DNA of 64,000 bases from contig NZ_JBFHFC010000006.1 in NCBI RefSeq assembly GCF_041583835.1, forward strand, positions 62,001 to 126,000, in the 5' to 3' direction. Made by a program: the position numbers and the translations under genes. A model generated the notes under the pieces. That model worked only from the letters and a program-made list of their open reading frames with translations. It was not told the DNA's origin and ran no database searches. Position 1 is the stretch's first letter; the number at the start of each line of letters is the position of its first letter. This DNA comes from Thiomicrorhabdus sp041583835 (lineage in GTDB: Bacteria > Pseudomonadota > Gammaproteobacteria > Thiomicrospirales > Thiomicrospiraceae). Of the stretch, positions 1 to 9,272 are shown piece after piece.

Positions 1-1758
1 TTTACCGACCGTTAATACCGTCAGACCGTTAACCTGCCCGATATGCGATCCTTTTAAAGAGATCAAGACCTGTTGTTCGATGATCGCACGATGGTAGTAA
101 TCCTCCATCAAACCAGTATGGAAATCCCTTTGAAGAATAGTCTCTTCGATGGTTTTACGGGTCACCTGCATCTCGCCGTTGGCTCGTGCATAAGCGTTGG
201 CTTCCGCCAGCACGTCTCGAAGAATCGCTTTATTGGTATAAAGACGGTTGGCATCCTCAGCCATACGCGAAGCATACTCAATTAAACATTCGTAAGCGCT
301 GACGTCGATCGGCAGATCTTCCCACAAACCGACTTCGTAAGCCAATTGGCGAGCCAAGGTAATTTCATGTTCCGTTGTACGCTGCAATTCCACTTCGAAT
401 TCAACTTGGACTTTAAACAGTCGACTGAATTCCGGATCAATCTCCTGCAAGGCATAAAAATGCGCCGCCTGTCCGACCAATACTAGCGTCAAATTCAGTG
501 GAAAATCCGGTAGATGGTACGGAGCCACATTACGCGACGACGGGATTTCAAAACTGATTTTTTTAGACATCAACGCCGCCTTTAAATGCGACCAGATATC
601 CGGATCTTTCAACACGGATTGAATTCCCAAGATCAGGAAGCCGCCGTCCGCCTGTTGCAACAAACCTGCCTGATGGCTCATTGCCAGACTTAAAGTATCC
701 ACTGCCGACGCTGCGGCTGAATTGATGGCATAACCGAATAGCTTCGGCATACTCGCATTCTGTTCGTAGATCACCGGCGCCTGATCCAAGCCACGATGAT
801 CGACCAGTAAATTCACCTCGAAAATGGAAAGCCCCTGCTGTTCCGACAGCAGTTCGTCCATGCTGATTTGAGCGCCTCCCGAAGTAACCTGGTCGGCACT
901 CTGATCCCAGAAAAGATGCAGTTTGGCCACCACACTGTTTTGAAGGTCGTCCAGATACTGCTTAATTTCATCGCTTTCACCGAATTCCATTTTCAAAGAA
1001 TCGATTAAAGGACGAATGTGTTCGTTAGCCACTTCGGTATTTAATTTCTTACCGGCATCCAGATATTCGTGCTGTAAAAACGGAAAATGCGTTAACGCCT
1101 GGTTAAGTGCCGTTTCAACCTGATCCATCGCGTTGGCGAAATGATCCTGAACTTTTTCGTCAAAGGTCTTAAGCTCACTCAACTTATAACGCTTGTCGTC
1201 AACGACGGCAGACAACACGAAATTATTCTCCGTCTGGATAATTTCGATACTCAAACTTTCCGCCAACTCAAAAGCCGGTTCCAATACTGCCTGCTGCTTG
1301 TCGGCCAGTTCGTTTTCCAATTGCTGACTTCTCAATTGATAAGCGTGACCGTCAAATACAATCGGCAACTGCGACTTCAATTGGCTAATCAAGGCTTCCA
1401 TCGCCTGTTTGAACTCGTGACCGTGCCCGGCGGTAAAATACAAATACTGGGTTTTGTTGCTCTCACTGAAATCGGATACCAGCACCACATCTTTCGGTTC
1501 CGGCTTAAGACTGGCCGCCTGATTCAACATGGCTTTGGTCATGCCAATACGTCCGACCCCAGGCTCTCCCATAATGAAAATATGGTTCTGATTGCGTTTT
1601 AAATGCAAACCGAAATTCAACGACTGGTATGCCCTTGGATGAAAACGCTTCATAAATTCGATGACATCGCGATCTTCGACTTTGATTTTACTGGGATCGA
1701 AGTCCTCAGCATTGATTGAGGTATAGCGGTATAGTTGTTCAGAAGTGAGTTTTTGCAT
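1..1758 (-). CDS. Lon-type AAA+ protease (LonB/YcbZ-like), C-terminus outside window
   Basis: The first 586 codons of a minus-strand gene are open from an ATG at 1758 to the window edge. This is the ATPase part of a Lon-related, ATP-dependent protease of the AAA_32/Lon_C class (YcbZ/LonB-like), which unfolds and degrades cytoplasmic proteins. A Walker-A-like motif GEPGVGR lies at about residues 64-70, with Arg where Lys is usual; Arg occurs in some members of this class as I recall it. The last residues visible, HIGQVNGLTV, match the start of the S16 Lon protease domain, so the Ser-Lys catalytic dyad lies beyond base 1. It is not the classical Lon, whose N-terminal LAN domain is absent. The gene stands alone, downstream of the amt terminator. 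Confidence 0.85.
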   Translation of the reverse strand, partial: MQKLTSEQLYRYTSINAEDFDPSKIKVEDRDVIEFMKRFHPRAYQSLNFGLHLKRNQNHIFIMGEPGVGRIGMTKAMLNQAASLKPEPKDVVLVSDFSESNKTQYLYFTAGHGHEFKQAMEALISQLKSQLPIVFDGHAYQLRSQQLENELADKQQAVLEPAFELAESLSIEIIQTENNFVLSAVVDDKRYKLSELKTFDEKVQDHFANAMDQVETALNQALTHFPFLQHEYLDAGKKLNTEVANEHIRPLIDSLKMEFGESDEIKQYLDDLQNSVVAKLHLFWDQSADQVTSGGAQISMDELLSEQQGLSIFEVNLLVDHRGLDQAPVIYEQNASMPKLFGYAINSAAASAVDTLSLAMSHQAGLLQQADGGFLILGIQSVLKDPDIWSHLKAALMSKKISFEIPSSRNVAPYHLPDFPLNLTLVLVGQAAHFYALQEIDPEFSRLFKVQVEFEVELQRTTEHEITLARQLAYEVGLWEDLPIDVSAYECLIEYASRMAEDANRLYTNKAILRDVLAEANAYARANGEMQVTRKTIEETILQRDFHTGLMEDYYHRAIIEQQVLISLKGSHIGQVNGLTVLTVGK

Positions 1759-1811
1759 CAATTTAGCCAAGTTTTTATATTTAATTTCAGTATCTTAATC
1801 ATAAAACGGAA

Positions 1812-1846
1812 TAAAAAAGGGAGTTGCCCGTAACGAAACAACTCCC
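1812..1846 (-). terminator. Rho-independent terminator of amt
   Basis: Arms GGGAGTTG (1819-1826) and CAACTCCC (1839-1846) are followed on the minus strand by six Ts. It lies about 60 bases past the amt stop and separates amt from the Lon-type gene. Confidence 0.8.
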
Positions 1847-1903
1847 TCTATCATACCCGACAATGCCGACTTGCAGAAGCAGTGGCATTCAGCTAACTAA
1901 GAC

Positions 1904-3121
1904 TTAATAGTCTTCGCGCGGCGGATTTGCATGGATACGGTGAATGCTCAAATCCGCACCGTTGTATTCCTGCTCTTCCGTCAAACGTAATCCGGAAACT
2001 TTTTTAATGATTCCGTAAACAACGGTGGCACCAATGACCGCTACAGAAATCCCAATCAGACTACCGATAATCTGGGATTCAATCGCAACGCCGCCTAAGC
2101 CGCCCAGCGCAGCCGTACCGAAAATACCGACGGCAATGGCGCCCCACAGGCCGCATAAACCATGCAATGCCCATACACCTAAAACGTCATCGATTTTCAG
2201 GTTTTGCTGAGTCCACGTAAAGGCCTTAACGAACAAAGCGCCGGCAATCAAACCGATCGCCAAAGCACCCAATGGGCTAACTACGTCCGAGCCGGCGCAG
2301 ATGGCAACCAAACCGGCCAAAGGTCCGTTATGAACGAATCCAGGGTCTTTATCGCCGATAAACGTAGCCGCTAAGATACCGCCGACCATCGCCATCAACG
2401 AGTTCATCGCCACCAGACCTTGAATGCCTTCGATCGCTTGAGCGGACATGACGTTGAATCCGAACCAGCCGACGGAAAGAATCCACGCCCCTAACGCCAA
2501 AAACGGAATGCTGGATGGTGGATGCGCCATCTTGATTTTGCCTTCCTTGTTGTAACGTCCTTGACGGGCTCCCAGCAACAATACGGCAATCAATGCGATC
2601 CAACCGCCGACACCGTGAACCACGATCGAACCGGCGAAATCATGAAAACCGGCACCGTAATTTTTTTCCAAAAATTCCTGAATACCGAAGTTGCCGTTCC
2701 AAGCAATCCCTTCAAAAAACGGATAAACCAACGCTACGATAAAGAAAGTCGCGGCCAATTGCGGATAAAATTTAGCACGCTCGGCAATCCCGCCCGAAAC
2801 GATGGCCGGAATCGCTGCGGCAAACGTCATCAAGAAGAAAAACTTCACCAACTCATAACCGGAACGCTCGGTCATTGCCTGAGTCAAGGCACCATCCATA
2901 TTGAAGCCCAAGAAAACGCCGTAAGCCACACCGTAACCGACAAAGAAGTAAGCCACTGTCGAGATCCCAAGATCACTCATAATCTTGACCAAAGCATTTA
3001 CCTGATTTTTATGCTGTACGGTTCCGACTTCTAAAAATGCAAAACCGGCATGCATAAATAAGACTAAAATTGCGCCTAATAAGATGAACAAAACATCGAT
3101 GCTTGTCGTCAACTGTTCCAC
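1904..3121 (-). CDS. amt: Ammonium transporter (Amt/MEP/Rh family)
   Basis: This is an inner-membrane ammonium channel of 405 residues, close to the usual Amt length, with about 11 hydrophobic segments. Family motifs visible include the early FMHAGFAFLEVG and the later DFAGSIVVHGVGG and WALHGLCGLWGA stretches; the pore histidines fall in the last two. I place the start at GTG 3121 because GGAG sits six bases upstream; a TTG at 3133 would add four residues and overlap that ribosome site. No glnK (PII) gene is adjacent, unlike the common glnK-amtB pair, so regulation by PII would have to come from elsewhere. A clear terminator follows. It is divergent from the deaminase-like gene with only about 50 bases between. 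Confidence 0.93.
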   Translation of the reverse strand: MEQLTTSIDVLFILLGAILVLFMHAGFAFLEVGTVQHKNQVNALVKIMSDLGISTVAYFFVGYGVAYGVFLGFNMDGALTQAMTERSGYELVKFFFLMTFAAAIPAIVSGGIAERAKFYPQLAATFFIVALVYPFFEGIAWNGNFGIQEFLEKNYGAGFHDFAGSIVVHGVGGWIALIAVLLLGARQGRYNKEGKIKMAHPPSSIPFLALGAWILSVGWFGFNVMSAQAIEGIQGLVAMNSLMAMVGGILAATFIGDKDPGFVHNGPLAGLVAICAGSDVVSPLGALAIGLIAGALFVKAFTWTQQNLKIDDVLGVWALHGLCGLWGAIAVGIFGTAALGGLGGVAIESQIIGSLIGISVAVIGATVVYGIIKKVSGLRLTEEQEYNGADLSIHRIHANPPREDY

Positions 3122-3174
3122 GGTGTTCTCCAAAAAACTTATAATTATTTTTTCAGGCAGGATTTTACCAAAAT

Positions 3175-4083
3175 ATGTGTACGCGTTTCTCTAAAAATCC
3201 CACTCAATTGCAGGCTATAAGCGATCCCTTATTCGCAAATAACCGCATAAAGGTGTGGATTAAACGAGAGGATCAGAACCACCCAAAGGTACAGGGAAAC
3301 AAGTGGCACAAACTCAAACTCAACCTGCTTGAAGCTCAAAGCCAAAACAAAACCGCCCTGCTGACGTTCGGAGGCGCTTACTCCAATCACATCGCCGCCA
3401 CCGCTTATGCCGCTAACGAAACCGGTTTGCAAAGCATCGGATTTATTCGCGGCGACGAACTCGAAAACAACCGGCAAAACTGGAGCCACACCCTTAAAAC
3501 CGCCCACGAAAACGGTATGGAGTTGGTTTTTTTAAGTCGTAAAGAATATCGACAAAGAAGCGACGAAGCTTTTCTAAACACACTACAAACACAATACCCT
3601 CACGCTTATATTCTCCCTGAAGGCGGGAGCAATGCGTTAGCCGTAGCGGGTTTCGAATCTTTAATGAACGACCTGCAACAACAATGTCCGCAGTGGACGC
3701 ATCTCTATACTGCAGTCGGAACCGGCGGCACACTGGCCGGATTGGTCAAATACGCACCGCCGGCCGCCAACCGAAAGATACTCGGAGTGGCGGCGCTAAA
3801 ACAAGCCGACTATTTATTAGCGCAAATACAAGCATGGATCGATGACTCAAATGTCGTCGACTGGGAGCTTCTGACCCAATATCACGACGGCGGCTACGGT
3901 AAACTTTCGGATAATTTGCGTCAATTCAAACACCGATTCGAAACCGATTTCCAAGTGCCTCTCGACCCGGTCTATACCATCAAGATGCTTAACGCCTTTT
4001 ATCGGCAATTACAGCATGGAGAAATCCCTGCAGGTTCCAACGTCATTCTGTTGCATACGGGCGGATTACAAGGCAATCCTTAA
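3175..4083 (+). CDS. PLP-dependent ACC deaminase / D-cysteine desulfhydrase family protein
   Basis: A 302-residue tryptophan-synthase-beta-fold enzyme. The motif QGNKWHKLKLNL near residue 40 carries the expected PLP Schiff-base lysine (Lys43 in this reading), GGAYSNHIAATAYAA near residue 65 is the family substrate loop, and VGTGGTLAGLV near 188 is the phosphate-binding loop. Members act on 1-aminocyclopropane-1-carboxylate or D-cysteine; which one cannot be told from sequence. D-cysteine desulfhydrase activity, releasing sulfide, pyruvate and ammonia, would fit a neighbourhood with sqr and amt, but that is inference. The ribosome site (AGGA) is rather far from the ATG, so the start is less sure than the family. 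Confidence 0.8.
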   Translation: MCTRFSKNPTQLQAISDPLFANNRIKVWIKREDQNHPKVQGNKWHKLKLNLLEAQSQNKTALLTFGGAYSNHIAATAYAANETGLQSIGFIRGDELENNRQNWSHTLKTAHENGMELVFLSRKEYRQRSDEAFLNTLQTQYPHAYILPEGGSNALAVAGFESLMNDLQQQCPQWTHLYTAVGTGGTLAGLVKYAPPAANRKILGVAALKQADYLLAQIQAWIDDSNVVDWELLTQYHDGGYGKLSDNLRQFKHRFETDFQVPLDPVYTIKMLNAFYRQLQHGEIPAGSNVILLHTGGLQGNP

Positions 4084-4190
4084 AGACGAAAATAATTAAA
4101 TCGACCGCATTAAACTCCGCTTTCAACCTCATCAATTTATTTTGGTATGATGCATAAAAGATTTGAAATCGCTCCCGCATTAATTTTTTC

Positions 4191-4196
4191 TATAAT
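4191..4196 (+). promoter_or_regulatory. Candidate promoter -10 element for sqr
   Basis: A perfect TATAAT lies about 62 bases before the sqr ATG, without a convincing -35 at 16-18 bases. A second possible extended -10 (TGG followed by TATGAT) lies near 4142-4150. Neither is proven. Confidence 0.35.
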
Positions 4197-4258
4197 GGAT
4201 TTAATTATTTGATGGATACCCTTCATTAACCGTTTTTAACAGTTGAGAGTCGTCGATT

Positions 4259-5383
4259 ATGAACATTACCATTTTAGGTAGCGGATTTGCCGCTTTAACA
4301 GCGATCAAACAGACCCGCAAAGAAGCACCTGACGCAACCATCACCGTCATCGCTCCCAGCGAAGAATTTATCTATCTACCGAGCCTAATCTGGATTCCGT
4401 CCGGCATTCGAAAAGGCGACGATTTGCGCATCAATCTGCATAACTTTTTCAATCGTCAAAAAGTCGTCTTTGTTGAAGCCCGTGTTGAAAACGTGATCAG
4501 CGGCGGTCGCACGGTGGTCACCGATCAAGGCGAAATTCACAACGACGGACTGATCATCGCAACAGGCGGACGTTTCATTAAAAAGCTTCCGGGTATCGAA
4601 CACGCTATCACGCCATGTGAGGGCATTCCGGCTGCCGAAAAAATCAAACAACGCCTGGACGGCATGACCGGCGGTACGATTGCAATCGGTTTCGGCGGCA
4701 ACCCAAAAGAACCATCAGCCATGCGCGGCGGTCCGATGTTTGAATTTCTATTCGGTATCGATAATCTTCTGCGCCAACAGGGGCGTCGCCATAATTTCAA
4801 ACTGGTGTTCTTCAACCCTGCACCCGAACCCGGAAAGCGTTTAGGGCCGAAAGTACCGGGCAATCTAGTCAAGATGATGGAGAAACAAGGAATCGAAACC
4901 CATCTGGGCCACAAAATGGTCGGTTTCGAACAAAACCTAGTCAAAACCGAAGGCGGTGAATTCCATGCCGACTTGATTCTGTTCATGCCCGGCATGACGG
5001 GGCCGGCTTGGTTACCGAACAGCGAACTACCGCAATCCGAAGGCGGCATGATTCGCGCCGATATGCAGACCAAAGTCGAAGGTTACGACCGTGTTTTCGT
5101 CGCGGGCGACGCAGGAAGCTTCCCTGGCCCGGACTGGCAAGCCAAGCAAGCGCATGCCGCCGACATACAAGCCAAAACCGCGGCTCGCAATTTAGTGAAG
5201 GCTCTCAAGGGACAAACCGATTTCGAAGATTTTAAACATGAATTGATTTGTATCGTTGACACCTTGAAGCACGGCATATTGATCAAACGTACCGAAAAAG
5301 GCACCACCCTGCTCCCGCCATGTCGATTACTGCATATCGGAAAACGCGTATTCGAATGGCTGTACCTTCGACAATATAGATAA
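4259..5383 (+). CDS. sqr: Sulfide:quinone oxidoreductase-type flavoprotein
   Basis: A 374-residue FAD-dependent oxidoreductase that would oxidise sulfide and pass electrons to quinone at the inner membrane. The N-terminal ILGSGFAALTAI is the FAD dinucleotide fold, LIIATGG near residue 98 and VFVAGDAGSFPGPD near 279 are the second and third flavin motifs. Cysteines lie at 120 (TPCEGIP) and 331 (ELICIVD), the places of two redox cysteines in SQR; a third, C355, lies in the tail. A clear counterpart of the middle SQR cysteine is missing (the region near 154 reads SAMRGG), so the subtype may work with two cysteines. The C-terminal LLHIGKRVFEWLYLRQYR looks amphipathic and could dock to the membrane. 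A small conserved gene follows 33 bases downstream. Confidence 0.85.
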   Translation: MNITILGSGFAALTAIKQTRKEAPDATITVIAPSEEFIYLPSLIWIPSGIRKGDDLRINLHNFFNRQKVVFVEARVENVISGGRTVVTDQGEIHNDGLIIATGGRFIKKLPGIEHAITPCEGIPAAEKIKQRLDGMTGGTIAIGFGGNPKEPSAMRGGPMFEFLFGIDNLLRQQGRRHNFKLVFFNPAPEPGKRLGPKVPGNLVKMMEKQGIETHLGHKMVGFEQNLVKTEGGEFHADLILFMPGMTGPAWLPNSELPQSEGGMIRADMQTKVEGYDRVFVAGDAGSFPGPDWQAKQAHAADIQAKTAARNLVKALKGQTDFEDFKHELICIVDTLKHGILIKRTEKGTTLLPPCRLLHIGKRVFEWLYLRQYR

Positions 5384-5416
5384 CGAAACAAACTCAACCA
5401 CAGGAAACCATAACCC

Positions 5417-5803
5417 ATGCAAAAGAAAATGTTTCAGGATAAATATCCGATTTTTGAACTTAAGTTCGCAAAAAAAGATAGCAAATTCGATTCAGTTCCT
5501 GCCATCTTAGACGAACTTCAGGCGAAGATTGAAGCGCATCCTAAAGCGGTGAATATCGCTCGTTTTGACCATTACTCCCATACTCAAAATATCGACGGTG
5601 AAATCAACCCGGCGATTCAGGACGCTCAAAACATTATCTTTTGTTTCGGTTTCCAAATTCCGGGCGCCGATCCGGTTGCGGTTCGCCCTCGCTCTATCGG
5701 TGTGACCGACATGGGTGAAGACTTCGTCGTCAATTTCATGGAAGCGCCAAATCCGGTAGCACAAGAAACCATGCAAGAATGGGTAAAATCTTTGCTGAAC
5801 TAA
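5417..5803 (+). CDS. Small DUF6858-like protein next to sqr
   Basis: A 128-residue soluble protein with no signal peptide or membrane segment. It looks like the DUF6858 family that I associate with sulfur-oxidising bacteria; the assignment is from memory. The middle part (DAQNIIFCFGFQIPGAD) has one cysteine. It starts 33 bases after sqr, has a good ribosome site (AGGAAA) and is followed by a strong terminator at 5833-5858, so it is very likely co-transcribed with sqr. A role helping sulfide oxidation is inference from position only; no catalytic motif is recognisable. Confidence 0.7.
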   Translation: MQKKMFQDKYPIFELKFAKKDSKFDSVPAILDELQAKIEAHPKAVNIARFDHYSHTQNIDGEINPAIQDAQNIIFCFGFQIPGADPVAVRPRSIGVTDMGEDFVVNFMEAPNPVAQETMQEWVKSLLN

Positions 5804-5832
5804 GCCAAAGAAATTCCTCTATTCGATTATCA

Positions 5833-5858
5833 AACCCTCACACAATGAGGGTTTTTTA
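5833..5858 (+). terminator. Rho-independent terminator of the sqr unit
   Basis: Arms AACCCTCA and TGAGGGTT with a five-base loop, followed by a T run, 30 bases after the stop of the DUF6858-like gene. Confidence 0.88.
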
Positions 5859-5956
5859 ATTTTAAAGCGCCCATCAACCAAAAAATACGCCTTTCTATTT
5901 TGTCCTCTAGTACATAAAAGCTATACTCTAACTTCCGAACAATCAAAACAGAGAAT

Positions 5957-6409
5957 ATGATGTCCAAATCAAAACGCCTTCTGATTCTTGTTTTCAGCGC
6001 CCTGCTGGCGGCATACAGCCAATCGGTTCTCAGCATCGATAAGGCCTCGGCAACACTGGAAGCATTAAGCGGTGAAGCGTTACACGTCAAACTGGTGGAA
6101 ACCGCAATCCAGTACGACTTTTACAATAAACGATGCCGTGGCGTCTCCGTCTCCGGAGAATCCTACCGGGTTGAACGCCTATTACTTCAAAAGTATGGAT
6201 TAACGACCAACAACTTCATCAAACAATACATTGATCGAGATACCCGCGGTTACAAAGAGAAACTCAAGCAGGCACTTTATCAACGTCTTTCGCAAATGGG
6301 CGGCTGCGAACCGGCTAAAGACAAAGGGTTATTAAAAGAGTTTCAACAGAACTTGCAAACGCTTTACGACAAAGCGGAAACATCGCCCTGGTTCCCTTCC
6401 GATCTCTGA
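5957..6409 (+). CDS. Hypothetical exported protein
   Basis: I do not recognise this 150-residue protein. Residues 1-26 form a standard Sec signal peptide (KSKR, then LLILVFSALLAAYS, with likely cleavage near SVLS), so the mature product should be periplasmic. The mature part is mostly predicted helix, rich in charged residues, and has two cysteines (KRCRGVS and MGGCEP) that could form a disulfide. Two adjacent ATGs (5957 and 5960) leave the exact start open. It lies between the sqr terminator and greB; greB starts 46 bases later and may share its transcript. No function is assigned. Confidence 0.7.
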   Translation: MMSKSKRLLILVFSALLAAYSQSVLSIDKASATLEALSGEALHVKLVETAIQYDFYNKRCRGVSVSGESYRVERLLLQKYGLTTNNFIKQYIDRDTRGYKEKLKQALYQRLSQMGGCEPAKDKGLLKEFQQNLQTLYDKAETSPWFPSDL

Positions 6410-6455
6410 TTTGCAATACAGCTTCGTTATTTTTAATTTGGTATCCCCCTGAAAA

Positions 6456-6962
6456 ATGAGTACAAACACCCCATCCAGAGTCAACCTTATCACCCGTGAA
6501 GGCAGAATCGCCTTAGAAAAAGAATTGGACCATTTGTGGCGAGTGGAACGTCGTCAAGTAACCCAAGCCGTTACCGAAGCGGCCGCACACGGCGACCGAT
6601 CGGAAAACGCGGAATACAAAGAAGGAAAACGCCGTCTGCGTGAAATCGACCGTAGAATCCGTTTTCTGCGCAAACGCCTTGATGTGGTTCAAGTGATCGA
6701 ATATTCACCGGTTCAGGACGGCAAAGTATTTTTCGGAGCCTGGGTAGAACTGGAAAATGACGACGGTCTGATCGCCCGTTACCGAATTGTCGGTGCTGAC
6801 GAATTCGATCCGCAAAAAAATGCCATTAGCGTCAATTCACCGATGGCGCGAGCCTTGATCGGTAAAGTGGTTGACGATGAAGTAACGGTACAAACACCGG
6901 AAGGCAAAAAGCTCTGGTACGTGAATGCCATTCAATATCAACCTTTTAGTGAAGATATCTAA
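6456..6962 (+). CDS. greB: Transcription elongation factor GreB
   Basis: GreB binds the RNA polymerase secondary channel and triggers cleavage of backtracked transcripts. The 168-residue length, the N-terminal antiparallel coiled coil (about residues 8-75) with the acidic tip GDRSENAEY (residues 46-54) that carries the catalytic Asp and Glu, and the C-terminal FKBP-like domain all match. I call GreB over GreA from the basic HLWRVERRQVTQAV stretch and the C-terminal form. It ends at a hairpin shared with the convergent hydrolase gene. Confidence 0.9.
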   Translation: MSTNTPSRVNLITREGRIALEKELDHLWRVERRQVTQAVTEAAAHGDRSENAEYKEGKRRLREIDRRIRFLRKRLDVVQVIEYSPVQDGKVFFGAWVELENDDGLIARYRIVGADEFDPQKNAISVNSPMARALIGKVVDDEVTVQTPEGKKLWYVNAIQYQPFSEDI

Positions 6963-7028
6963 TTTACATTACACCCTTAAACAAGTTTAATTCCGCGCCT
7001 TATTCCAGTAACGCCAACGACAAATGTA

Positions 7029-7056
7029 TAAAGCGATCTTAAAACAGATCGCTTTA
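7029..7056. terminator. Hairpin between convergent greB and GDSL hydrolase
   Basis: TAAAGCGATC and GATCGCTTTA form a 10-base perfect stem with an eight-base loop. The outer A/T pairs can serve as a terminator in both directions; the stem touches the stop codon of the minus-strand gene. Confidence 0.65.
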
Positions 7057-7692
7057 TCATTCCAAAGCACCCGCCTCTTTCAATTTCTTATAGATCGCTT
7101 CGGCCAGTGCTTGATAACCCGCTCGATTAAAATGCACGTAATCGGACTTCATGGTTAAACGCCCCATCAGATCGGCCACGATGTCGTTCTCCAACGGCAC
7201 TTCGTATTCATCCGACAAGCTTTCATACCAATCGGCCGTGTCCGGAAATACCCCTTTTTCCGGTACCCCGACCAACAACACAGAAACGCCCTGATCTTTT
7301 GCTACACGAATCATCTTTCCCAAATTTGCTTCCACGGTTTCCGGAGACACATTTTTAAGTACGTCGTTCCCGCCTTCCAATAAAATCAACAAGGCCGGTT
7401 GATGACGCTGCAATTCTTCCTTCAAGCGCGATAAACCTTGCTCGCTCGTCTCGCCGGAAACACCGGAATTGATCACAACGCGCCCACTCAATTTTTCCAA
7501 TACGGCCGGATAGCTTTGCGCAGGCGAGACACCGACACCGACGGTCAAACTATCACCGAAAGCTAAAATCTTGGCCTCTTCGGCAAGTGGCGGCAATTTG
7601 TAATCGCTGCAGGCCGACAACGTCAACGCCAGCAATATAATCCAGCTAAAGCCAATCCTTCTGACCATATGTCGAACAGCTTGTCGAGCCAC
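7057..7692 (-). CDS. SGNH/GDSL hydrolase lipoprotein (TesA-like arylesterase)
   Basis: A 211-residue lipase/esterase of the SGNH class. The catalytic Ser48 lies in FGDSLT, the oxyanion Gly in NSGVSGETS, Asn109 in LEGGND, and the Asp184/His187 pair in SDYVHF, so the whole active site is present. A signal peptide with the lipobox LSAC (Cys28) predicts a lipid-anchored periplasmic enzyme, unlike E. coli TesA, which is released. The GTG start at 7692 has GAGGA seven bases upstream. TesA relatives usually sit next to a LolD-like ABC transporter; here an ABC operon lies 1.6 kb away on the other strand, so no operon is formed. Confidence 0.87.
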   Translation of the reverse strand: MARQAVRHMVRRIGFSWIILLALTLSACSDYKLPPLAEEAKILAFGDSLTVGVGVSPAQSYPAVLEKLSGRVVINSGVSGETSEQGLSRLKEELQRHQPALLILLEGGNDVLKNVSPETVEANLGKMIRVAKDQGVSVLLVGVPEKGVFPDTADWYESLSDEYEVPLENDIVADLMGRLTMKSDYVHFNRAGYQALAEAIYKKLKEAGALE

Positions 7693-7843
7693 GCTTTTAT
7701 CCTCAAGTTATTTAAATTCGGCCGTTAACCGTATGAAACAAATATACATTACAAAAATACAATAAAAAACTCAGCCCAAGGGAAAACCCGAAATTCCGTT
7801 GTCATAAACATCGGAAAACAACATAACAAAATGGGACTGCAGT

Positions 7844-9121
7844 ATGAAAATTTTAGACCAGAAACTTCAGCTTTCCGCGCAGCATTACGCCCGTAACGAA
7901 AGCCGAGAACAGCGTGTGCACGATACCTATGTAGACGGCATGCTCAATACCCGTACCACCGAAACGTCCTCGTCAAAAAGCGAGAGCCTATCCATTATCG
8001 AACTCCGTAATAGACAATCGACGGAAACGGATGGACACGCTCCAAAATCAGAATCGAATCTACACCGGCAAACAAACAATACACACGAACTGATCGACAA
8101 TAGACACAGCCTTAAAACCGAACAGTTCAGAGCAATGCCGCAACCTCGGCCATTAACCGAGCCGTTCACCGGACAAGCTGCGGCTAGAGGCAGTCAGAAA
8201 GTAGATAACCTGCCGGAATTACCTCAAAATTTAATCAGGATGATTGAAGCAATCGAGTCACTGATGGAAAAAATGACCGGTAAATCCTATCATCTTAAAA
8301 TATTCGGTTATGAATCCAGAGAGGCCACGACGTCCTCTACCCAATCAGAAGGCTCAGAAGGTTCTCCAGAGACATCCGATCGCTTGATGCACTTTCCCAC
8401 TTTAAATTTTCCGGATATCGGCGGGTTTCAACGTCCTAATAACCAAGCCTCTATGCAGGGAGAACGTTGGCAATTGCAGAGTTCCTACTTTGAACTGGAA
8501 CAGACCGATTTCCGTGCTCAAGGTAACGTCACGACCGCTAACGGTGAACAAATCGTTTTTGACCTTAACATGCAAATGAGCCGAAGCTTTTCGTCCCAAG
8601 TCAGTGCCGAACGCGAAAAAGGCTTTGTCCTCAAAGATCCGTTGACGGTGAATTTCGGCGGTACTCCTGCTACTTTGAGCATGGAAAAAGTCCAGTTCGA
8701 CATTGATGCCGACGGCCAATTGGATGATATTTCATTCGTACAACCCGGTTCCGGTTTTTTAGCGCTCGATAAAAACCAAGACGGTGTCGTAAATGACGGT
8801 ACCGAACTATTCGGAACTCAGAGCGGTAATGGCTTTGCCGATCTAAGCGCCTACGACGAAGACGGCAACGGCTGGATCGACGAGAACGACAGCGTATTTT
8901 CGAAATTGCAAATCTGGCATAAAGACGCCAACGGATTGGATCAAATGCAAGGATTATTGGAACTCAATATCGGCGCAATCTCACTGCAAAATATCGACAC
9001 GCCTTTCAGCTATAAGGATCAGAACAATCAACTGCAGGGTCAAGCGGTCAGCAGCGGTGTGTTCCTGTATGAAGACGGCCGTGGTGCCGGCAGTGTCCAA
9101 CAGATCGATCTGGCGGTTTAA
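7844..9121 (+). CDS. Hypothetical protein with a C-terminal calcium-loop cluster
   Basis: A 425-residue protein with no signal peptide. Residues 1-200 are low-complexity, polar and Ser/Thr/Gln-rich. From about 205 the protein is folded-looking, and residues 286-365 carry three to four DxDxDG-type calcium loops: DIDADGQLDD, DKNQDGVVND, DEDGNGWIDEND and KDANGLD. This arrangement resembles C-terminal modules seen in VCBS/haemolysin-related proteins, but no RTX nonapeptide repeats or T1SS signal can be seen. Its function is unknown. It precedes an ABC exporter operon by 150 bases with a weak hairpin between, so a substrate relationship is possible but unproven. Confidence 0.7.
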   Translation: MKILDQKLQLSAQHYARNESREQRVHDTYVDGMLNTRTTETSSSKSESLSIIELRNRQSTETDGHAPKSESNLHRQTNNTHELIDNRHSLKTEQFRAMPQPRPLTEPFTGQAAARGSQKVDNLPELPQNLIRMIEAIESLMEKMTGKSYHLKIFGYESREATTSSTQSEGSEGSPETSDRLMHFPTLNFPDIGGFQRPNNQASMQGERWQLQSSYFELEQTDFRAQGNVTTANGEQIVFDLNMQMSRSFSSQVSAEREKGFVLKDPLTVNFGGTPATLSMEKVQFDIDADGQLDDISFVQPGSGFLALDKNQDGVVNDGTELFGTQSGNGFADLSAYDEDGNGWIDENDSVFSKLQIWHKDANGLDQMQGLLELNIGAISLQNIDTPFSYKDQNNQLQGQAVSSGVFLYEDGRGAGSVQQIDLAV

Positions 9122-9153
9122 TTAAACCCGCCACTCCTTTTTATACGTCTATC

Positions 9154-9174
9154 AGGCCTGTCCTCAACAGGCCT
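9154..9174 (+). terminator. Weak hairpin after the calcium-loop protein
   Basis: AGGCCTGT and ACAGGCCT with a five-base loop, 33 bases past the stop. There is no T run, so termination is uncertain. It contains one copy of the CAGGCCTG palindrome seen elsewhere in the window. Confidence 0.35.
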
Positions 9175-9272
9175 TCCCGCTTACACCTTCAACACTTTAA
9201 AACACTCGATTTCGAGTAACTCAAGATGGAACTCTGAATACTAACTGCTATACTTTGTAGCGGAGGTATTTC

